Source of the DNA: Methylococcaceae bacterium
GTDB lineage: Bacteria; Pseudomonadota; Gammaproteobacteria; Methylococcales; Methylomonadaceae
Assembly: GCA_021647585.1 (NCBI GenBank)
Contig: JAKIUK010000070.1
Coordinates: 1-20,304 of the forward strand
Direction of reading: 5' to 3'
DNA: 20,304 nucleotides
Of this stretch, positions 15,801-20,304 are shown one piece after another; the first letter of the stretch is position 1; each line of letters opens with the position of its first letter. Under the pieces are notes generated by a model, which was not told where the DNA came from, ran no database searches, and saw only the letters and a program-made list of their open reading frames with translations. Position numbers and translations under genes: made by a program.

Positions 15801-16681
15801 CTGAAGATATACCGCTTATTCATGTATCAAGTGACCAGTTATTGTGGAAAGGTGTTAATTTGGGAGAACTTGAAATAGAAACAGAACGATTAGAAAATGG
15901 TGTTCGGTTTAAACCTATCAATGTGACATCAGATGATCACAGTATTGCACTTACAGCTGACTGGATAAAAAATGTAAATGCTCAAGGGATTGGGGTTGTA
16001 ACCAAAATTTCGGGGAGCCTACTTGCTGATGATATTGGTGAATTTGTATCAGCATTTGGTTTTGTAAATGATTTAAAAGACAGTCGTGGAAAAGTTCAGT
16101 TTAGTGGCATTTGGCCTGGAGCGCCTTATCAGTTTTCGTTGCAAAATATAGATGCTGAAATGGATATAGACTTTGAAGATGGACGTATCTCCAGTATAGA
16201 ACCTGGGTTTGGTCGAATTCTGGGGCTGCTTGCAATGGAACAATGGATTAAGAGATTGACTTTTGATTTTGGAGATATATATAAGCAAGGGCTCAGCTTT
16301 AATAGTATTACCGGACATTTTAAAATGGATAAAGGAAAGGCCAGAACTGAAGATTTGGTAGTCGATGGAGTTCCTGCCAGAATAGCCATCAGTGGTGAAG
16401 CTGATTTGATTGCCAAAACCCTTGATAATATGGTGGTAGTCGTGCCGAAAAGTTCGGGAGCAGTGCCTATAGCTGGTACAATTGTCAGCAGTATTGCAGG
16501 AACAATCACTCAGGTTCTTACCAGTGATTATACAGAAGGATATTTCTTTGGTTCCAAATATACAGTCACGGGTAAGTGGGACAATATTGAGGTCACACCA
16601 ATGCACGAGCAGGATGGCATTTTGAAAAAAACATGGATGGGATTAACTGATTTTTCCTGGATGAAACCCTTAATAGAATAA
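12839..16681 (+). CDS. yhdP: YhdP, AsmA-like inter-membrane phospholipid transport protein
   Basis: This 1280-residue protein is close to the E. coli YhdP length (about 1266). An N-terminal anchor helix (about 11-32, HFLLGLLLFMAVSLTLVRLF) precedes a long beta-rich periplasmic region typical of AsmA-like bridge proteins. The C-terminus has the conserved family block FEDGRISSIEPGFGRILGLL, then DGVPARIAISGEADL and VVVVPKSSGAVPIAGTIV. In E. coli, YhdP with TamB and YdbH moves phospholipids between inner and outer membranes. The start is a GTG at 12839. An ATG nine bases earlier runs into a stop in another frame, and an AAGG lies 12 bases upstream. The MITE-like palindrome immediately before it may separate its expression from that of rng. 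Position between rng and tldD matches other gammaproteobacteria. Confidence 0.94.
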   Translation: MIHHIKRATRHFLLGLLLFMAVSLTLVRLFLLGVEDYKTVLENKIRELTTIPIKIGKLRANMRGLSPEIILKDIRVLAEKGDVEPSIKLKEVRLGIDLMQLLLTRQVLPSSWLTLVGAKLSIVRKKDGSLSIVGLNTGDSEQPLWMLKGGRYEVLKSDITWLDQQRNGTPLQFNDVDLLIKNEFDTQSHEVHLISQLPKQIGSSLRVSMSIQGNIFEANAIDGTVFIEGSNIRLSELLTGELPLGIKIYAGEGSFKTWSKFKNSKLSSLTGSIQAKDIVLQKEGEKQKTFQIGSLKTTFNGASTEVGWQLGVAGFDLQTENNIWPTAEFSLSADKEFSRVAGSIAQLDLQELTALFKFFVPLDQEKQALISKLNLKGMLKQVSIYADTKNTQYAVHGVFEKLFINAYSGIPELTNLSGSIKGTNEKGAIAFNTSNGTLFFPKLFRHPFLVDRMTGMLEWQQMSDKWRISSNGLVFNTKDFDTETRVSLIIPKNGTPVFMDLQTTYGNLQDVSHVPEYYPVSIMDKDLVNWLDNAFISGKIKQGNVLVYGELDKFPYKGGQGVFEVLFDMSDVELQFNPDWPNLSKVATKVLFYKNGVTIDVFNAKANNLIVKHALVEIPSFETSNHLSVHGQVNGRIADGLKYIQQTPLHELVDNILDVITPGGLTQVKLDLKIPLLETVRSKVDGIAYFKDASLKVNSVDLNVTHLTGDLRFTENSLSGDNIKAKSLGYPVDIKVEGGDSNTAINFAGKTDILQLKTQFDFLDNEFIKQQITGSMAYDVTLDLPVANNQSAELSINSNLLNVAIDLPGSLSKSAEQKRPLSVTLILNEKKLLPISLNYDDSLKAAINIDKGQSRIHSAHIVYGNGKAIPRVKKGINIQVEQDFFDVSEWLEIVKQGSNEEHTSEIRVNEMSINTKQLHWNNKNYGVFEMAMQRFDQQWQGNLFCLAAKGKFSIPLTFTGTNEIMLDMAYLNLSQLMSTDIQIDDIGTEDIPLIHVSSDQLLWKGVNLGELEIETERLENGVRFKPINVTSDDHSIALTADWIKNVNAQGIGVVTKISGSLLADDIGEFVSAFGFVNDLKDSRGKVQFSGIWPGAPYQFSLQNIDAEMDIDFEDGRISSIEPGFGRILGLLAMEQWIKRLTFDFGDIYKQGLSFNSITGHFKMDKGKARTEDLVVDGVPARIAISGEADLIAKTLDNMVVVVPKSSGAVPIAGTIVSSIAGTITQVLTSDYTEGYFFGSKYTVTGKWDNIEVTPMHEQDGILKKTWMGLTDFSWMKPLIE

Positions 16682-16708
16682 CCAATGAGAAAGAAAAAGA
16701 GATAAAGT

Positions 16709-17527
16709 ATGAGTAAATGTGCTGCCATACAAATGGCATCCAGTCCAAATGTAGCTTCAAACTTATTAGAAACAGAAAAATTAATTGCTGAGGCCGCGAA
16801 AGATGGAGTGAAGCTAGTTGCTTTGCCTGAAAACTTTGCCTTAATGGGCGTGCATGAACTTGATAAAGTTAAAGTTCGGGAGCATGATGGCAAAGGTATT
16901 ATTCAGACGTTTTTGTCTGAAACTGCAAAAAAATATGCAGTCTGGATTGTTGCTGGAACTGTACCTCTGGTCGCTAATTCAGACAATAAAGTCAGGGCAG
17001 CCTGTCTGGTTTATAACGACAAAGGAGAAAGAGTTGCTCGTTATGATAAAGTGCATCTATTTGATGTCAGCGTACCGGAAACAGATGATGAGTATAGAGA
17101 ATCTGATTCAATAGAAAATGGTAATGAGCCTTTGGTAATAGAGACACCCTTTGGAAAGTTGGGTATCGCTGTTTGTTACGATTTACGTTTCCCCGAGTTT
17201 TTTCGTAAAATGTTAGAACAAGGTATGGAAATAGTGGTCGTGCCTTCTGCTTTCACCGCTGAAACAGGCGCAGCACACTGGGAAGTATTGTTGCGTGCCC
17301 GAGCGATAGAAAACTTATGTTATGTGATTGCGCCCAATCAAGGTGGGTTTCACTTAAATGGTCGCAAAACATTTGGACATAGCATGATTATTGATCCGTG
17401 GGGTGGTATTCTGGACTGTTATAAAACCGGTTCAGGTTTTGTTAGCGCAGAAATTGATATAGAGCGATTGGAAAAAGTCCGTGCTTCGTTCCCTGTTTTA
17501 GATCATCGACGTTTTTACTGTAATTAA
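16709..17527 (+). CDS. Nit-type carbon-nitrogen hydrolase (probable deaminated-glutathione amidase)
   Basis: This 272-residue enzyme of the nitrilase superfamily shows the full catalytic triad: E41 (LPENFALMG), K114 (RYDKVHLFDV) and C156 (GIAVCYDLRFPE). The YDKVHLFDV and CYDLRFPE motifs place it in the Nit1/Nit2-like branch, whose members hydrolyse omega-amides. The best-known activity is repair of deaminated glutathione. The segments HWEVLLRARAIEN and FGHSMIIDPWG are also typical. It is cytoplasmic with no signal peptide. It starts 27 bases after yhdP, behind a purine-rich AGAGATAAAG. A nitrilase gene between yhdP and tldD is a recurring gammaproteobacterial arrangement. The precise substrate is inference. 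Confidence 0.92.
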   Translation: MSKCAAIQMASSPNVASNLLETEKLIAEAAKDGVKLVALPENFALMGVHELDKVKVREHDGKGIIQTFLSETAKKYAVWIVAGTVPLVANSDNKVRAACLVYNDKGERVARYDKVHLFDVSVPETDDEYRESDSIENGNEPLVIETPFGKLGIAVCYDLRFPEFFRKMLEQGMEIVVVPSAFTAETGAAHWEVLLRARAIENLCYVIAPNQGGFHLNGRKTFGHSMIIDPWGGILDCYKTGSGFVSAEIDIERLEKVRASFPVLDHRRFYCN

Positions 17528-17528
17528 T

Positions 17529-18137
17529 ATGAAATTAAACAATATCGGGTGTTGGTTCTTAGTCTCGTTGCTGATAGTTTCTTGTTCTGATATCAAAAGT
17601 ACGCGATATCAGGATAACAGTGAGCTTGAGATGCCGCCGAGGATGAAAATTGTCGAAAAACCGAAAGCGATAGTTGAAAAAAAGCAAGAGAAAGTTGAAT
17701 CTGGATTAAGTAATGACATTTTTTTAGCAGGTTCAACAGAAAAGCCAATTATTAAAATCAAAAAATTATTTGATCGATCATGGAATATTGTTGAGCAAGC
17801 TTTAAAACTGAGAGAGATTGAAATAAGTGATAAAAACAGAGAATTAGGTGTTTTTTATGTACTGTTTGATCCAGATGCGCAAACTTCGGGTACATCGGGG
17901 TTGTTTGATAACTTAACATTCTTCTTTTTTGAAGATGAATATGAAGAAGCAGCTTATAAAATACATGTGGCATGGCGTGACAGTGATACGGAGGTCAGTG
18001 TAGAGTTGGTTGATCAAGAAAATAACGATTTATTAGATGATGGTGAGGATGATTTTGACGGTGCTGTCGATGGTGGCGCACAGCTGATTAAAGCGTTGTT
18101 TAAAACAATCAGGGATGATTTACCTGTTCCTAAGTAA
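17529..18137 (+). CDS. bamC: Short BamC-like outer-membrane lipoprotein
   Basis: This 202-residue predicted lipoprotein has a signal peptide ending in lipobox IVSC with C19 as the lipidated residue. Ser at +2 favours the outer membrane. The stretch after it, STRYQDNSELEMPP (24-37), closely resembles the N-terminal lasso of BamC that grips BamD. A Lys/Glu-rich linker follows, then one alpha/beta domain (about 73-197) starting FDRSWNIVEQAL, like the helix-grip domain of BamC (F-x-x-x-W). E. coli BamC has two such domains and about 344 residues, so this form is shorter. An acidic loop DDGEDDFDG (170-178) is unusual. It would be an accessory part of the BAM complex for outer-membrane protein insertion. 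It starts one base after the nitrilase gene, without a clear ribosome binding site. Confidence 0.65.
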   Translation: MKLNNIGCWFLVSLLIVSCSDIKSTRYQDNSELEMPPRMKIVEKPKAIVEKKQEKVESGLSNDIFLAGSTEKPIIKIKKLFDRSWNIVEQALKLREIEISDKNRELGVFYVLFDPDAQTSGTSGLFDNLTFFFFEDEYEEAAYKIHVAWRDSDTEVSVELVDQENNDLLDDGEDDFDGAVDGGAQLIKALFKTIRDDLPVPK

Positions 18138-18212
18138 CTATTAAATAGCAAGAACATAAGTCTACCCTAGTACTCAGAATACTATCTAAATTACCTTTTT
18201 AAAAATATCTGA

Positions 18213-19652
18213 ATGGAAATATTAAACCAAGTAAAAAAATCAATCCTGACACCGTATGGTATGCAGGACAAAGACATAGATCAGATTATGGATAGTATGC
18301 TTAGTGCGACTGTGGATAATGCTGATATCTATTTTCAGTTCAGTCATTTTGAATCATGGGTACTAGAAGGCGGTATTATCAAAGAAGGGACTCATAATAT
18401 TGAGCAAGGAGCTGGTGTTCGTGTGGTATCTGGAGAAAAAACGGGGTTTGCATACAGTGACCGCATAGAACTCTCGGTATTACTTGAAGCTGCCAGCAAT
18501 GTTAAAGCAATAGCCAGACAAGGACAAAATGCGCAAAACAAACTGGAAAAGAAGACAGCTTGGCCCAGTTTTTATGAGCCAATAAATCCTTTGAAATCAT
18601 TGGATGACCAAGAAAAAATTGAACTGTTACGCAAAGTAGATATAGAAACACGTAAATTGGATAGTCGTATTGAAGAGGTTATTATCAGTTTGGTTGGCGT
18701 GCACGAAAAGATTTTAGTGGCAAATCAGGATGGTTCTTTAGTGGCTGATATTCGTCCATTAACACGTATGAATGTCACAGTTATCCTAGAAGAAAATGGC
18801 AAACGGGAACAAGGAAGCATGGGCGGTGGTGCCAGAACAAATTACAGTTACTTTTTGGATAGGGATAAAGCGCTTGAATATGGAAAAGAAGCAGTAAGGC
18901 AAGCGGTGGTAAATCTGGAAGCGGTTGATGCACCAGCAGGTAATATGACCGTTGTATTAGGTCCTGGCTGGCCTGGTATATTATTGCATGAGGCGATTGG
19001 TCATGGTCTGGAAGGTGATTTTAATCGCAAAGGTACTTCGGCTTTTAGTGGTAAAGTAGGCCAACGTGTTGCATCAGGACTTTGCACTGTGGTTGATGAC
19101 GGAACCTTAGCCGACAGGCGGGGTTCCTTGAGTATTGATGATGAAGGCGTACCTACCGAAAATACCGTACTGATTGAAAAAGGCATACTTAAAGGCTATA
19201 TGCAGGATAAGTTAAATGCCAGGCTAATGGGTGTTGAATCTACCGGTAACGGACGACGTGAATCCTACGCACATTTGCCTATGCCTAGAATGACAAATAC
19301 TTATATGTTGCCGGGTCCGCATGATCCGGAAGAAATTATTAAATCAGTAAAAAAAGGTTTGTATGCTAAGAACTTTGGCGGTGGGCAAGTAGATATAACG
19401 TCAGGGAAATTTGTTTTTTCAGCCAGCGAAGCTTATTTGGTTGAAAATGGAAAAATCACTCGCCCGGTAAAAGGAGCCACTTTAATAGGTAATGGGCCTG
19501 ATGTATTGACTAAGGTCTCTATGGTAGGGACTGATTTAGAATTGGACTCAGGTGTTGGGACTTGTGGTAAAGAGGGGCAAAGTGTGCCCGTAGGAGTAGG
19601 TCAGCCTACATTAAAAATAGATGGGTTAACTGTGGGTGGAACGAGTGTGTGA
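18213..19652 (+). CDS. tldD: TldD metalloprotease subunit
   Basis: This 479-residue protein is the catalytic half of the TldD/TldE (PmbA) heterodimer, a cytoplasmic metalloprotease known for microcin B17 maturation and CcdA degradation. The zinc-binding helix is HEAIGH (H259, E260, H264) in GPGWPGILLHEAIGHGLEGD. A distant C451 (GTCGKEGQ) matches the C-terminal cysteine ligand of the family. The N-terminal part (DIYFQFSHFESWVLEGGIIKEG, GVRVVSGEKTGFAY) closely follows known TldD sequences. The start ATG agrees with the family N-terminus but has no clear ribosome binding site; 75 bases separate it from the lipoprotein gene. Its partner gene begins 54 bases after its stop. Confidence 0.97.
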   Translation: MEILNQVKKSILTPYGMQDKDIDQIMDSMLSATVDNADIYFQFSHFESWVLEGGIIKEGTHNIEQGAGVRVVSGEKTGFAYSDRIELSVLLEAASNVKAIARQGQNAQNKLEKKTAWPSFYEPINPLKSLDDQEKIELLRKVDIETRKLDSRIEEVIISLVGVHEKILVANQDGSLVADIRPLTRMNVTVILEENGKREQGSMGGGARTNYSYFLDRDKALEYGKEAVRQAVVNLEAVDAPAGNMTVVLGPGWPGILLHEAIGHGLEGDFNRKGTSAFSGKVGQRVASGLCTVVDDGTLADRRGSLSIDDEGVPTENTVLIEKGILKGYMQDKLNARLMGVESTGNGRRESYAHLPMPRMTNTYMLPGPHDPEEIIKSVKKGLYAKNFGGGQVDITSGKFVFSASEAYLVENGKITRPVKGATLIGNGPDVLTKVSMVGTDLELDSGVGTCGKEGQSVPVGVGQPTLKIDGLTVGGTSV

Positions 19653-19706
19653 TAAACAATAGTTATCTTTTTTAAAAAAATACTTCTACCCCTAGAGAGA
19701 GTTATT

Positions 19707-20304
19707 GTGCAAAACCACGAAGAAATTAATCGATTAAAAAATCTAGTCCAAGATATATTGGATGAATCAAAAACACAGGGAGCGACTTCCGCAGAAGCAG
19801 GATTAAGTGTAGATAATGGGCTTTCAGTTACCGCGAGACTCGGTAAAGTAGAGACTATTGAATACCATTGTGACCAGAGCTTAGGTGTTACTGTTTATAT
19901 TGGAAAGAACAAAGGTTCTGCGAGTACTAATGACTTTTCTGCAGATTCAGTTAAGGAAACAGTCAAGGCCGCATGTAGTATTGCCGGTTTTTCCAGTGAA
20001 GATAAATACGCTGGTTTACCTGACAAAGAAATGTTGGCTACTGAATTTCCTGATCTTGATATGAACCATCCCTGGGATATTAATGCAGAGTCCGCAATAG
20101 AATTGGCGGTGGAATGTGAAGATGCAGCTCGATCATATCATGCAGAAATAAATAACTCTGAAGGTGCAACAGTAAATAGCCATCAAGGTATACGAGTTTT
20201 AGGAAATAGCCTGGGTTTTTTACAAGGCTATCAGGCCAGCCGTCACTCAATGAGTTGTTCCGTGTTGGGTGAGCGAGATGGCGGTATGCAAAGAGATTAT
20301 TGGT
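19707..20304 (+). CDS. pmbA: PmbA/TldE metalloprotease partner, N-terminal part (cut by window end)
   Basis: An open frame from a GTG at 19707 runs off the end of the window and gives 199 residues. It is the non-catalytic partner of TldD that shapes the proteolytic chamber. Recognisable family segments are LGVTVYIGKNKGSAST, YAGLPDKEMLA, the NHPWDI region, NNSEGATVNSHQGIRVLGNS and GFLQGYQASRHSMS, which parallel E. coli PmbA (RKGSASS, NTEGGSFNSHYG, LQGYCSTRHS). GAGAGAG at about 19695-19701 supports the GTG start. The HExxxH motif of TldD is absent from the visible part, as expected for PmbA. Its location directly after tldD, rather than far away as in E. coli, points to coordinated synthesis of both subunits. 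Confidence 0.93.
   Translation, partial: MQNHEEINRLKNLVQDILDESKTQGATSAEAGLSVDNGLSVTARLGKVETIEYHCDQSLGVTVYIGKNKGSASTNDFSADSVKETVKAACSIAGFSSEDKYAGLPDKEMLATEFPDLDMNHPWDINAESAIELAVECEDAARSYHAEINNSEGATVNSHQGIRVLGNSLGFLQGYQASRHSMSCSVLGERDGGMQRDYW

Noticed and set aside
16073..16606. Long antisense open frames (177 and 126 codons) inside yhdP
   Set aside because: They lie opposite a conserved family block of YhdP and show no protein family character; antisense shadows.

Overview
The window reads as chromosomal DNA of a low-GC gammaproteobacterium. The strongest sign is the block rlmH-maf-rng-yhdP-nitrilase-tldD-pmbA, a core gene order of that class. A RegB/RegA-type redox two-component pair and a palindrome of the GGTGCGTAC type would fit a methanotroph-like lineage (Methylococcales), but that placement is inference and no diagnostic gene is present. 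No tRNA, rRNA, CRISPR array, transposase or phage gene was seen.

Layout. 1-142 (minus): N-terminus of an unrecognised protein. 373-4637 (minus): a two-gene metal-type RND efflux unit, adaptor then CusA/CzcA-like pump, with no outer-membrane channel gene. 4918-7481 (plus): gcvH, dgkA, a PfkB-family kinase and mazG, four small-molecule or housekeeping genes that are closely spaced. 7661-9557 (minus): regA and regB, overlapping by 44 bases, convergent with mazG. 9558-10137: a 580-base stretch without a convincing gene, rich in hairpins. 10138-20304 (plus): rlmH, maf and rng with ATGA stop/start overlaps, then yhdP, a Nit-type amidase, a short BamC-like lipoprotein, tldD and the start of pmbA.

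How the genes fit together. The right-hand block combines ribosome and RNA maturation (RlmH, RNase G), nucleotide house-cleaning (Maf, and MazG further left), envelope maintenance (YhdP, BamC-like lipoprotein) and the TldD/PmbA protease, whose two subunits are encoded next to each other. RegB/RegA is expected to report respiratory-chain redox state.

The genes are mostly ordinary. The least explained material is between them. A 160-base nested inverted repeat with possible TAA target duplication lies directly before yhdP (12662-12821). Palindromic elements also sit between the pump genes (3484-3539), upstream of gcvH (4788-4853), downstream of mazG (7571-7593) and in the gap before rlmH (9723-9847). 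These look like a population of dispersed non-coding palindromes (REP- or MITE-like), which a genome-wide search could confirm or reject. I did not find a clearly new multi-gene system.
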